Shown: in pieces, positions 45,135 through 55,629 of the stretch
Numbering within the stretch: position 1 is the stretch's first letter
How the letters are laid out: every line of letters starts with the position of its first letter
Source: Cordilura impudica
Lineage: Eukaryota > Arthropoda > Insecta > Diptera > Scathophagidae
Direction of reading: 5' to 3'
DNA: 64,000 nucleotides
Assembly (NCBI GenBank): GCA_963682025.1
Contig: OY821519.1
Span: 109,743,764-109,807,763 of the forward strand
The notes under the pieces: model-generated
Databases searched by the model: none
Told to the model about the DNA's origin: nothing
The model's input: only the letters and a program-made list of their open reading frames with translations
Made by a program: the position numbers and the translations under genes

Positions 45135-46020
45135 TTTTTTTTTTTTTTTTATTTTATTTATTTATATATTTATTTATTCAGTATATGAAATCATCCTTAC
45201 AGACTACTTAAAGTATATGTACATTTATATTATAATTTATATATATAATTAAACATTTAACAAAATTGATATATAACATTTATTTAATTCAATTAATTTA
45301 ATGCATTTAAGTGTAATATAATATCTCTTCTCACAATATCCAAACTTTTATTAAAATCAATAAACTGATACAGCATATTAAACTCATCACAAATTCTACG
45401 TAGTGGATTAAAATTAGCATAGTTTGTACAATAATATTTGATAGTTAGAAAGCTATAATTTCTTGATGATCGAAAAGGAATATTTATATTTATTTTGTTG
45501 ATAAGAAATTCAGATTTAAGACTACAATTAAACAGTTTTAACAGGAAAGTAACATTTAGCATATGTCTGCGACTTTTCAATGTAGGAGCTTAATTAGAGC
45601 CAGACGATTTTCATAAGATGGCAACCTCATATTAGGATCCCAGCCCAAGCTACGAAGACAAAATAACAAAAATTGTTTTTGAACTGATTCAATTTTATTC
45701 GAATGTATATGATATTGCGGATCCCAGACTACAGACCCATATTCGAGTATTGGTCTTACCAAGGTAGTAAACAATTGTTTTGTCGTATACGGATCCGAAA
45801 ACTCTTTATCCCACCGTTTAATGAATCCAAGTACACCAGTAGCTTTATTTATTGTTAGCGAAATATGATTTCTAAAGTCTAATTTTTTATCCAGAAGTAC
45901 GCCAAGGTCGTTGAATGAATCCACTAAATCAAGCACAGCATTATACATGATATACCGACCATTAATTGGAATTGATCTTGTAAAAATCATATATTTGTAT
46001 TTTTTGACATTTAGGTCCAT
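45135..46020 (-). mobile_element. LINE-E, 5'-truncated, Jockey/CR1-like
   Basis: On the minus strand, a 147-codon frame (45577-46020) with VDSFNDLGVLLDKKLDFRNH then KATGVLGFIKRWDKEFSDPY and LVRPILEYGSVVWDP, followed after a one-base shift by a 95-codon frame (45293-45580) ending the protein. The 3' end is an AATAAA-rich tail and poly(A) (poly(T) on + at about 45130-45150). It interrupts the Tigger relic. Confidence 0.83.
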
Positions 46021-46162
46021 TAGACCTTGGCATTCGATGACATTGATGAACGGCTGGTTGATCTAGTTCTTAGCGAAGACGAAATATTACATTTTGCCAC
46101 AGAGAGTGCTGATTCTATAGCTGTTTTACATAATTGTTTTTAGTTTCTGAACTTATTAAACA

Positions 46163-47980
46163 CTAGATGTAACCCGGTGTGCTTCGCTACACCCTCCCCC
46201 TCCCCCCCCCCTTCCGAATCATTATGAAAGGGCTCACGCAAAGTCCCAAGGTTCTCACTAATACAGTAATTCAGATATATCACATTTAATATTAAGTTTG
46301 TTTAGGGGTGCCATGCGCATTTGTCCAATCCAGCCCATTTTTTTGTCTGACTACTCACGTTAATAATAGATGAGCTGAAATAAATTTTCAAAGCTCTCAC
46401 TATCATAGTACTTAATATATATGATATTAAAAATTTACTTTGTATGGGAGGACCCACGCCCACCAAAAATTTTTAAAAAAATACAGCCTGTAGCACTTCC
46501 GATATCCGCAGTAAGAATCAGTGAAAATTTCAGGAAGATCAAATAAATCGTTACGGAGATTACCTCCTACAAACAAACAAACACATTACCTCTATATTAT
46601 GCTAAGTATAGATTATTAATATAGATTATTTTATTTTGATACTTGCTGATATAAAATGTTTTTTGTTTTTTGAATTCGGTACAACAATTATCAGATTTTC
46701 GGCGTTCCTGCCCTGGAGGTACATGTAGCTGCCCATGAGAAGAACATGGATTTTCCAAATTAGATCTGGCACCACTCAACTATTGGCTTTGAACTTAAAA
46801 TATCACTTGGCAATTTTTATTTTTTAGCGATTTTTGATTTTGCCCATTTTTGATTTTGAAGATTTTTGTTTTTGGGCGATTTTTATTTTTCGCGATTTTT
46901 GGGTTTGGCGATTTTTGATTTTGACGATATATTTTCCACGACAACTCACATTGATAACTAATGTACTTGTCAAAAGACTGTTGCTTTCGTAGTACATCAT
47001 ATTTTTATATAGGAGGTGCCACGCCCACTTATCCCATCCCGCCCAATACAAAATGTCGAGTCTTTCCCAGTTATATGATATTAGATATCTACCCACTGCT
47101 TCGATCACGCCCATTTTTTTGTTTGACTAATCACACAAAGAACCTATGGGCTCACGCAAAGCCACAAAGCTCTCTTTTTTACAGTACTCCAGATATATGA
47201 CATTAAATAGTTACTTTGCATGGGGAGTTTCACGCCCATTGGTGTGAACTCGCCAATTTTTTGTCTGACTACTCATACTAAGATCTGATGGTGTCGTGCA
47301 AAGTGCCAAAGCTTCCCTCTTTTAGTACACCAGTTATATGATATCATGTATTTACTTTGTACGGACGGTGCCACGCCTACTGCTCCGATCACGCCCATTT
47401 TTTTCTAACTAATCATATGAATAACTTATGGGTTCACACAAAGTCCCAAGACTCTCACTATAACAGTACTCCAGATATATGGCATTTTATATTCTATTTG
47501 TATGGCAGGTGTCACGCCTATTGGTCCGACACTGCCCATTTTTTGTCCGACTGCTCACATTAATAATTGGTGCCATCAGACAAATTTGAAAAGCTCTCTC
47601 TATCATAGTACTCGAGATATATAACATTGAATTATTACTTGTATGGGAGGTACCACGCCCACTTCTCCAATCCCGCCCATTTCCGGCGTGGCTACTAATA
47701 TTAACAATAGGTGACCTCACACAAATTTGCAAAGCTCTCCCTGTCATAGTACTCAATATATGTATATGATATTAAAAATTTACTTTGTGTGGGAGGTGCC
47801 ACGCCCACTCAAAGTATTAAAAAAAAATTATAGCCTATAGCACTTCCCATATCCGCAGTAAGACTCTGTGAAAATTTCAGGAAGATCAGATGGCTAGTTA
47901 CGGAGATTACCTCCTACAAACAAACAAACAAACAAACAAACAAACAAACACACATTACCTCTTTATAATATTAGTATAGA
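46163..47980 (-). mobile_element. Composite non-autonomous Helitron, copy D
   Basis: On the minus strand it starts TCTATACTAATATTATAAAG at 47980 and ends with the hairpin then GGGTTACATCTAG at 46163, after a run of Cs on the + strand. The internal second head (TCTATACTTAGCATAATATA) is near 46615. The tandem array has one unit more than copy A (near 47503, GGCAGGTGTCACGCC), and the TTTG run at its start has expanded to about nine units (47913-47950). It directly follows the Tigger relic. Confidence 0.85.
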
Positions 47981-48164
47981 TTTAATTTACATTACTTTTA
48001 AGCTTAGAGTGCATATCTATTTTTTTTTTTTTTTAATATCTAAGCTCGTGTAAATACACATTATATATGTGATTTCATAACATACTAATACTAATTAATA
48101 GGTTTTAGAGATAAAGAAAAAACCACCTATTTAAAAACAGAATTAGGTGTACTTTCAATCGGTG

Positions 48165-48570
48165 ATAGAGATTTCCGTGTAGAACGGAAAAATTTCATAT
48201 CGGCTGATATATTTAAATGAGGCCTAGGTCGAAAAATGGACCTATCCAGAAAAAACATATACAAACCAATTTTCAGAAAAATCTCTGCAATATTTTTGTT
48301 AGATTTAAGTAAAGATCGCGAAGCAGCTTTATATGGAGTCCATGACTAGGAATTTTTATACAGGCTTTATTTTTGGACTACTGATGAATGGGTCTAATGA
48401 ACAAACCCAATTTGACCGAGAGCTACATATGTGATAATTTGGATATTACGGCAATTTAAATCGATTCCATAGGGGTCATTTGTATGGGGACTAGGTCTGA
48501 ACATGAACCGATCAATAGCGCTAATACTATGGCCCATATAAGCTTATATACTTAATTCATCAAAATACAT
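48165..48570 (-). mobile_element. DINE-like element, internal fragment
   Basis: Begins near CATATCGGCTGATATATTTA, follows the family through GGACTAGGTCTGAACATGAA, and stops around AAAATACATTC, where the next Helitron text begins. Both the palindrome and the microsatellite are missing. Confidence 0.7.
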
Positions 48571-48864
48571 TCAACAAATACTTTTGGTATCATTTGAAAA
48601 GATTCTCTTTTTAGCTTTCCACCAGATTACCAGATTTGCACCGTCTGCAATATTTTTTTAAAGTAATGCTCTTTTATAGTTGCTACTAACGCATACATAA
48701 AACACATACTGTTTATTACAAATATCAAACGCCCTGTGTTGAATTGTTAATTGGCTAAAATTTATTAGAATACCTTTAGGCTCCTTTAAAATTATTTATT
48801 AACTGAAAAATAAAATTTCCTAAATTATTTTCGCACTCGAATTCCGATAGCTGGGCTCTGCTAG
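48571..48864 (+). mobile_element. Short Helitron (group 2), 5'-incomplete
   Basis: The head is lost. The body (TTGCTACTAACGCATACATA, TGTGTTGAATTGTTAATTGG) and the end CACTCGAATTCCGATAGCTG then GGCTCTGCTAG before T are present. Confidence 0.7.
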
Positions 48865-49059
48865 TTAAAATTAATGTAGCATTGTTATACCTTATTTTCG
48901 TTGATTAGAGAATGGTTAATAAAATTATACGGACCTGGTCCCAGAACACCCTGACCCGACAATATATTTGGAAAACATTTTCTTTATTTCTCGACATAAT
49001 CTCCTTTTAGCTCGATATCTTTTCCTGCGATAGCTTCGATACTCTATATATAGCAAGAA

Positions 49060-50770
49060 CTGTCCAGCTCTTTAAAATGGCCATCAAATGCAGACTTCAC
49101 CTCTTCATTGTTGGCAAATCTTTTACCACCCAACCATTTTTCCTGTTTGGAATTAGAAAATATTCTGCAGAATAAGATACCTGACGAAGTAATTCGAATT
49201 TTAATAAATAAATTTTTGACATCGCAATAGTGTATATGTGGACTGGTGCATTGTATTGATGAAATAACACTTTTTTTACCAAATTTGGGCTTCTCCCCCT
49301 TAATTTCATAAACGTTGCACTAAGTTAGCATAATACTCAACGTGGGCTGTTTTTCCTTTCTGAACATAAACAAAATAAGTAAGAAAATTATAGTCGGTCT
49401 AGACCGAATATACGATACCCTATGCCATGTGTTAAGAGACCCTATCTCTTAGGCCTAACTTACTGGACATACAAAATAAGAATAAACCAAATTTGACTGG
49501 GATTTTCATTAATTTTTTTGGCTTCAGATATGAAGAAGTTCATATCGGATGCTATATTTATATGGAGACTAGGCCCAAAAATGGACCGATCTTGACCATG
49601 TTTGGTAAAGTCTCTTGTATTTTGGAAAAAAAATATATACAATCAAAATTTGAGAAGAAACAGTGCAATATTTTTGTTTTTTGATAGATTTAAGTGAAGA
49701 TCAGGAAGCAGCTCTATGTGGAGCCTATGAGTAAGAGTTGTCCCATAGGGATAATTTTTGGACTACTCATTAACGGATGCAATAAACGCATACAAACACA
49801 ATTGGAGTAAGATCTATATGACAAATTGGATCTTATGGCAATTTATGTCGATTTCATAGGGGTCATTTGTATGGGGGCTAGGTCTGAACATGGACCGATT
49901 CTCACCAATTTCAATAGCGTTCATCCTATAAAAACTAATATGCTTTTATAGGATGTTTATATTTGCGACCTGCAGTTTGATTACAAGGTTTATATGGACA
50001 CACAGACGTACGGACATCGTTAAATCGAATCAGATAGTGATTCTGATTCGATCGGTATAATAAAAGATGGGTCTAGGTCAAATATTTTTGATAATTACAA
50101 ACAGCAGCACAAAGTCATTATACCCAAACCACATAGTGGTATAGGGTATAAAAACAGACCCCACAATTGCCTGCAGACAGAACTGCAGGTAAGGGTACTA
50201 TTCTCCTATTTCAGTCCACTATTTCGACTGTTCATTTATGTATTTCAGATGAGAAGTGGTGGACCCACGTCTCATCCATGGTTAAGAAACATCGCCAAAC
50301 ACAATTCACGACGCTGTTTTTGTTATATTGACAGTAAACGCGGCATCCATCTTGTGGACAGCTTTCTCATCTCCAAATTTTCGATCAATATGTGACGTAT
50401 AGCACTTTTGGAAACGCTTATCATTTCAGTTAGTGCATGCACCTTGACGTTAATCCAGTACCACTTTGGTGGACCACTACTGTGTTCAACTTGGTAGCTC
50501 GTATGGCCTCGTTAAAACTCTGCCATCTACTATTTTATAGCCGTAAATGAAGGAGCAGTCTCCTTCAGAGTAGAATCTAACTCATCTTGTATATTGATTG
50601 GACTGAGACCTTTCAATTGAAAGTATTGAATTATATAACGGTGACCAATTTTTTCCATGTGTTCAAATTCACTGAGATCACTTTCTTTTGATGGCTCTAA
50701 AAAAATTCTAATCAACGTGGCGCATTGAAACTTAAAACATTTTAATTTTTTCCAAACTGCTGCCGCCATC
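49060..50770 (-). pseudogene. mariner transposase pseudogene (irritans-like)
   Basis: From 50769 leftward: an N-terminal frame with MEKIGHRYIIQYFQLKGLSP (about 50610-50670) and a mariner-type DELDS...APS. Degenerate frames with SVSKSAIRHILIEN, EMRKLSTRWMPRLLS and MDETWVHHF (50240-50440) follow; the last is the first catalytic aspartate box. The DINE intervenes. The rest reads GKTAHVEYYANLVQRL, then KKVLFHQYNAPVH, where the catalytic D of HQDNAP is Y, and SYSAEYFLIPN in place of SPDLAPSDYFLFPN. With two catalytic positions lost and many stops it is a fossil. Confidence 0.77.
49375..50154 (-). mobile_element. DINE-like element inside a mariner relic
   Basis: Opens AAGTAAGAAAATTATAGTCG with one mismatch in the palindrome, short microsatellite (ACGTACGGAC), and ends CCACATAGTGGTATAGGGTA then A. 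Its insertion separates the mariner blocks before and after the FWD/GKT region. Confidence 0.84.
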
Positions 50771-50815
50771 TGTAAGTCAGGTCGAGTTGTTCTTGGACTA
50801 CCCTCGAAATTAGAG

Positions 50816-52616
50816 AATATTTTTCTAAAGAAATTTTCACGATTAAGTTAGAAATTAATGAGGCCAGCAAAAAAGATGGGCACATTTGTTTCAAAAATTG
50901 ATCTATATTCTGCAAGACAGGTTATATATCTATTTCGGGTCGAGTCAACAACTATTATCAATAACCACAAGCAGACGGTAATTTGTTTGGTAAATAGTTA
51001 AATTCATATACCTTTGCTGTGAAACCAATGCAATGAGAATACAAGCAAAAAGTTGAACTATTAAACCTTCTCAAATAAAAAAAAAAAAATCATGTGAGTC
51101 CTATCACAGGGGAGATGTGTAAACATATATTAATTAAAGATTTTTATGGCACTTTTTTAAAATGAAACAGAAAACGTCATCTGTGTATCATTTTATTTTT
51201 TTATTTTTCATTTTTAATTTTTTATTTTTCATTTTTTATTTTTCATTCTTCATTTGTCATTTTTCATTTTTCATTTTTCATTTTTCATTTTTATTTTTCA
51301 TTTTCAAACAGGTTATTACACATCATAATTTTTTCACCAAGTCACACCGATTATGTCTTACGTCTTACGTCTTACATGTAACGCTGTTTTTGTGATAGTA
51401 TTGTGAAATAGAAATTTACCCCCCTGCGCGTATAGATGTTTACACATCAATAAACTAAAACATAAAGCAACTACAAGTTTCAAGTTCAGCTAACTTTCAT
51501 CAGTAATAATTTTGGTCAATCAAATATTAATTCAATATGTATACCGAGCTTATTATCGTTTTTTGATTAAATTTAATCATTTTATTACCATTAATTGTAC
51601 TGTGGTCTTTAAAACATCTACCGAATCGGAGGATTTTTAAGTCTGTCAGGATTTTTAAGTCTTACAGAATAAAAAAGTAGCAAATATCTAACAAAAAAGA
51701 AAAAATCACTGTTTAGTAAAAAAAACTGCTAAAATGGTATCGGAGATTTTGTTTTTTTTTTTTTTTTTTGGACTTCACCACATCAGATAATATTTATGCT
51801 TGCGCTATTTTTAATGCGATTATAGCCTAAACATCTATAAAACGTTTTTTGTAGTTTTTCATCAGTTTTCAGTACTTTTTTTTGTTTTTGTATTTAGTTG
51901 TTGTTTTCAGTTTTACACTTGCGGGTGTTGATGCCATAATTTTGTAATTTTCTTTGACTGAGACTAACATTTTTGTTGTATGTATGTTATGCTGTTTAGA
52001 GTATTTATATGTTTAAAATGTTTTTTGGTAGTTTTATTTTTTTTTTTTGTATAAATATACTCGTAGTTTTATTTCATTTGTCGTACAATGTTTTTTATTG
52101 TTGTAATTTTATATGCACACCGAGGGGTTAAAGAAATTATTGGTATGTGATGTAAAACTGTTTATTTCAATTTTTTTTTTTCTAAAATTTTTGTTACTCA
52201 ATAATATTAAACTGTTTAAACTCAAAGCAAATGCAATTTTCATTTATTATGCTGGTGTACAAAAAAAAAAAAGTTTTTGATAAACATTAATGTTTCCTTT
52301 AGATATACAACATTTATTGTAATCATCTTTAATTTGTTGTTTTTTTAGGGCGATAATATAGTCATATAACTATCAAACATTAGAGTGGCCAGCCAGAAAG
52401 TGACAATAATATGAAAAACAAAACATTGACAAAGCACTGCAACAATACTGATTTTAACGTTTCCCCAATAGTTACCAAAAGCTCTTTGCCAGTACTTGCT
52501 TCTTACATTTATTTTTTTAGGTTTTATTAGCGCTAATATTTTTAAAGATTCATAACATTTATTTCGTTAAGAAAACTTAATGTCAGGGACCATAATAGCT
52601 ATAATTTTTATCATAT
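50816..52616. other. Unassigned AT-rich region, 1.8 kb
   Basis: No gene recognised. It includes a TCATTTTT minisatellite at about 51178-51306 and several T runs. Confidence 0.4.
51178..51306 (+). repeat. TTTTTCA-type minisatellite
   Basis: About a dozen and a half short units of TTTTTCA and variants (TTTTTAA, TTTGTCA). A 77-codon frame of F, S and H across it is an artefact of the repeat. Confidence 0.8.
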
Positions 52617-53370
52617 ATCTGTGGTTTTTTAGAATAACCGCGTATGTCATAAAATCATAATGTTCAGGGGAGCCAAAAAAACGTGATATTTAAAATTATG
52701 GGCTCGATATAAAGATTTTAGAGCTTTTTATTTAACAGTGCTGTAGATATGGGCAATAACTACTTTATATAAAATTTTGAGTCAAAAATCATCAGAGGAA
52801 TAGGTCCTAGAGAAGGACGAAAAAACAATATGTAAATTACACTTAAAGTGTGTGCAGAAAAACAACTTATGTAGACAAATGTCGTTTTCTTTGAAAAAGA
52901 AAACTACCAGTGCAACTACACATTTAGACATAAGTTGTTGTTGCTTGAAAAATTGATTTTTCTGTTCGTCGACAAAAAGTTAACGGGACTTAGGATTAGA
53001 ATATAACAACGTATCAAGAATAATAGTGACAAAAAATAACAGAAATAAACACGCAAGTTTTTATAAGTGGTTATAAACTGAAATCTAATCCAAAATTATT
53101 TTGCATTTGTTTTCATTAATAACAACGTATGTCGCTATGTGTCGTTTACTGAGAAAATAATTTGTCAGCGATCAAATTAATTTAATTAATTTAATTAACA
53201 TTTAAGTTATGTCGTTATTTAAAGAAAAGGCTCAGAAATGGTCAATATTTTTTTTTTTTTTTTTAATTTAACATATTTGTAAAGAGCGTTAAAAATTGTT
53301 ATATTTGGCATCGTTTACTCAAAACTGGCAAAAAAAGAACATACGCGGTTATTCCAGAAAACCACAGATG
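52617..53370. mobile_element. TIR element X, copy 1, ~754 bp, complete
   Basis: Terminal inverted repeats of about 30 bp: ATCTGTGGTTTTTTAGAATA then ACCGCGTATGT on the left; on the right the reverse complement of ATCTGTGGTTTTCTGGAATA then ACCGCGTATGT. Inside is an inverted word pair CAACTTATGT (about 52863) and ACATAAGTTG (about 52928), and GAGTAAACGATGCCAAATAT reads inward from the right end. No coding frame. A second, inverted copy lies at 63396-64000. Flanking duplications are not clear. Confidence 0.68.
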
Positions 53371-53567
53371 TGTCATAAAGTAAAAGTTATTTTTTGATTT
53401 TTATTTATTCGAGCAAAAATTAAAGTTAATTTTTGACTTAGATTTTTTTGAACAGATATGTAAGTATTTATAATTTTTTTTAAGAGCAGAAATAACAATT
53501 ACTGTTTGAATATTATTTTTTGATTAGAGATAAAAGATAATTTATTTTAGGAAAATATTAGCAATTT

Positions 53568-54330
53568 TTATACCATATACCACTATGTGGTCAGGGTAAA
53601 ATACTTTGTGATGATGTTTGTAACTACCAAAAATATTTGACCAAAACCCATCTTTTATTATACCGATCGACTCCGTCTGTCCGTCAGTCCGTCAGTCCGT
53701 CCACATATGTGCCCAGGTAAACCTTGTAATCAAGCTACAGGTCATCATATATTTTGATGAATTTAGTATATAAGCTTCTATCGGCCATAGCATGAACGCT
53801 CTTGAAATTGGTGAAAATCGGTTCATGTTCAGACCTAGTCCCTATACAAATCATCCATTTGAGATCGAACTGAATTGCCATAATATCAAAATTATCATAT
53901 AGATCTTGGTCAAATTGGGTTTGTGTATGTTTATTACATCCAGTAATCCTAAAATACACCGCACAGGACAATTCTTAGTCATAGCCCCATATGAAGCTAA
54001 TTCCCGACCTTTACTTAAATCTATCAAATAACAAAAATATTGCACAGATTTGTCTCAAATTTTGTTTGTATATGTTTTTGCAAAAAATAAGTGACCTTAC
54101 GCAATATGGTCAGGATCGGTACAATTTTCGACCTAGTCCCCACAAAAATATAGCATCCGATATGAACTTTTTCACATCCGAAGGCAAAAAATTTAAAATA
54201 ATGCCACTCAAATACCGTGTATGCCTATTTTCTATATCTAATTTGGTGGATATTAGAAATAGGGTCTCTAAACGCATTGTAAAGGGTATCGTATAGTCGA
54301 TCAAGACCTACTAAAATTTTCTTACTTTTA
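53568..54330 (+). mobile_element. DINE-like element, diverged
   Basis: Starts TTATACCATATACCACTATG then TGGTCAGGGT, has a TCCGTCAG-type tract (about 53676-53702), and ends with a decayed palindrome (TAGTCGATCAAGACCTACTA) then TTTTCTTACTT. Confidence 0.8.
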
Positions 54331-54334
54331 CTTA

Positions 54335-54626
54335 ATGGCATTGGAGGTGCCACACCCACTGGTAGGATATTTCCCACTTTTAGGTCGACTACTAATATTA
54401 ATAAGTTTAGGAGTGATACAAAGTTTAAAGGCTTTGAAAATTATAGTACTCCAGATACGTATATAATATTACACATTTTCTTTATGCTATGCCCACTGAA
54501 CCGATCCCTTCCATTTTTTTTAATCAACTACTCACATTAATTACCTATGTACTCATACCAAGGTCATAGTACTTCAGACATTTGATATTAAAAATCACTT
54601 TGTAAAGGTGGTGCCACGCCCACTTG
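54335..54626 (-). repeat. Fragment of the composite Helitron tandem array
   Basis: Three decayed units with GGAGGTGCCACACCCACTGG, TATGCCCACTGAACCGATCC and GGTGGTGCCACGCCCACTTG, plus the CTACTCACATTAAT and AGTACTCCAGATA words. Neither Helitron end is present. Confidence 0.7.
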
Positions 54627-54745
54627 ATTTATCAAAAAACTGTAAAGTCTATGATGCTTTAATACTTTTGAACGTAGATTGGTACGAACGTCTAGCCTGC
54701 AATAAACTTCCACATAAACTTCCATATATATACATATATACATAT

Positions 54746-55333
54746 ATATGGGGGATTTCATGTCAAGTGCACCAACTTTTGAAACCGATGTCTTCCGATC
54801 AGGATGAAATTTGCACCAAGGTTAGTCCTATTGGATAGTTGTTTAGACACAATTTTTCAACAAGATCGGTCCAGATCTCTCTGAGTTAGAGGGGATCAAA
54901 TTTTGACATTTTGGCCAAACAGGCGGTTTTTCTCAACCATGTAACTTATTACCTATTGTTCCTAGAAAATTTTCTCCCAAACAGTTTAGATAGCTATTTC
55001 TGCAATATTTCGGAAAAAAATACTTAAAAAAAAAAAAAAAATTTTGTAGACTTTTTTTTTTTGCTAAATTAAAGCATTTTCTGCCTTTTTTCCAAAAAGG
55101 GATTTTTTTTTTTTTTTTTTTATAAGAAAGCTTAGGATTTTTTCCTTTAAGAGCTTTTTGGTCGCTTAGTGGGATGGGAGTGGGATATCTATCAAAATAA
55201 ATGTTTTGTAACTCAAGACAACGGTTTTTCAATTTTTCACAAATGCACTATTTTGAATTTTTCCCGATTTGTATCTAAAATTTTACAAATAAAACTTATA
55301 CTGAGAAACTAGACAAACTAAACTTTCCTAACT
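54746..55333 (+). repeat. Left long terminal inverted repeat
   Basis: Pairs with 56985-57564 on the other strand. Shared words include GTGCACCAACTTTTGAAACC, TCTGAGTTAGAGGGGATCAA, AGTGGGATGGGAGTGGGATA and ACTTATACTGAGAAACTAGA. Two poly(T)-like runs lie within it. Confidence 0.78.
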
Positions 55334-55629
55334 AAAACTTTATACCCTCGATACTGTAATACCCAGAATATGTTAACCTCAGGAAAAAAACGCTTTTTAT
55401 CTATAGAAATGTTGAAAAATTATTATTTTTTATTTATTTTTAATAATAATTAAATTAATGTATAATAATAATAATATTAAAAATAAAAAGATAAATAATT
55501 TATTAAAATTTAATCTTAATTGCATTAGATCCATTTATATCATAACTATTTTTATGCTTAATTTATTGTAGCTGATGAAGTATTTAAGTCTTGTAAATTT
55601 TTAAATACCCAGTCTTTCATCCAGCTTTT

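Larger units (their letters stand above)
43214..46140 (+). pseudogene. pogo/Tigger (CENP-B/jerky-like) transposase pseudogene
   Basis: N-terminus: KLKRKAISLETKI, a stop, then ILEHLRNGEDSTFLGKFRF (43230-43340), the CENP-B-type HTH. After LINE-D: KELIIWLEDNAQKRIPVDEI (44385-44440), the second DNA-binding part. Core: LTVKWMANKKAWVATTVFTE and WFIKYFVPETRKYMNEKGLE then FKALLLVGNASSVG (44630-44800), where the family has LLLLDNAPGHP; the catalytic D is now G. Then QPMDQRIIATFK (44850-44885) and, frame-shifted, LNACWRAIWPECVKS (45030-45075). C-terminus after LINE-E: FDDIDERLVDLVLSEDE (46035-46085). Multiple stops and frameshifts: long dead. Confidence 0.77.
43214..46160 (+). mobile_element. pogo/Tigger-type transposon relic split by two LINEs
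   Basis: Four blocks in the right order belong to one transposase: an N-terminal helix-turn-helix (from ATG 43214, KRKAISLETKI), a block after LINE-D (44305-44590), the catalytic core (44599-45130), and a C-terminal piece after LINE-E (46021-46140). The blocks are separated by minus-strand LINE insertions at 43400-44300 and 45135-46020. I did not find the terminal inverted repeats; the left end may lie in 43170-43214, next to the Helitron. Confidence 0.75.
48934..50815 (-). mobile_element. irritans-like mariner relic split by a DINE
   Basis: Decayed inverted termini: GGTCCCAGAACACCCTGACC near 48938-48960, and near 50780-50812 the reverse complement reads TAGTCCAAGAACAACTCGAC. Subtracting the DINE (49375-50154) leaves about 1.1 kb, near the length of a mariner. 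The transposase runs on the minus strand and is listed separately. Confidence 0.72.

Noticed and set aside
51162..51395. 77-codon F/S/H-rich frame
   Set aside because: Produced by the TTTTTCA minisatellite.
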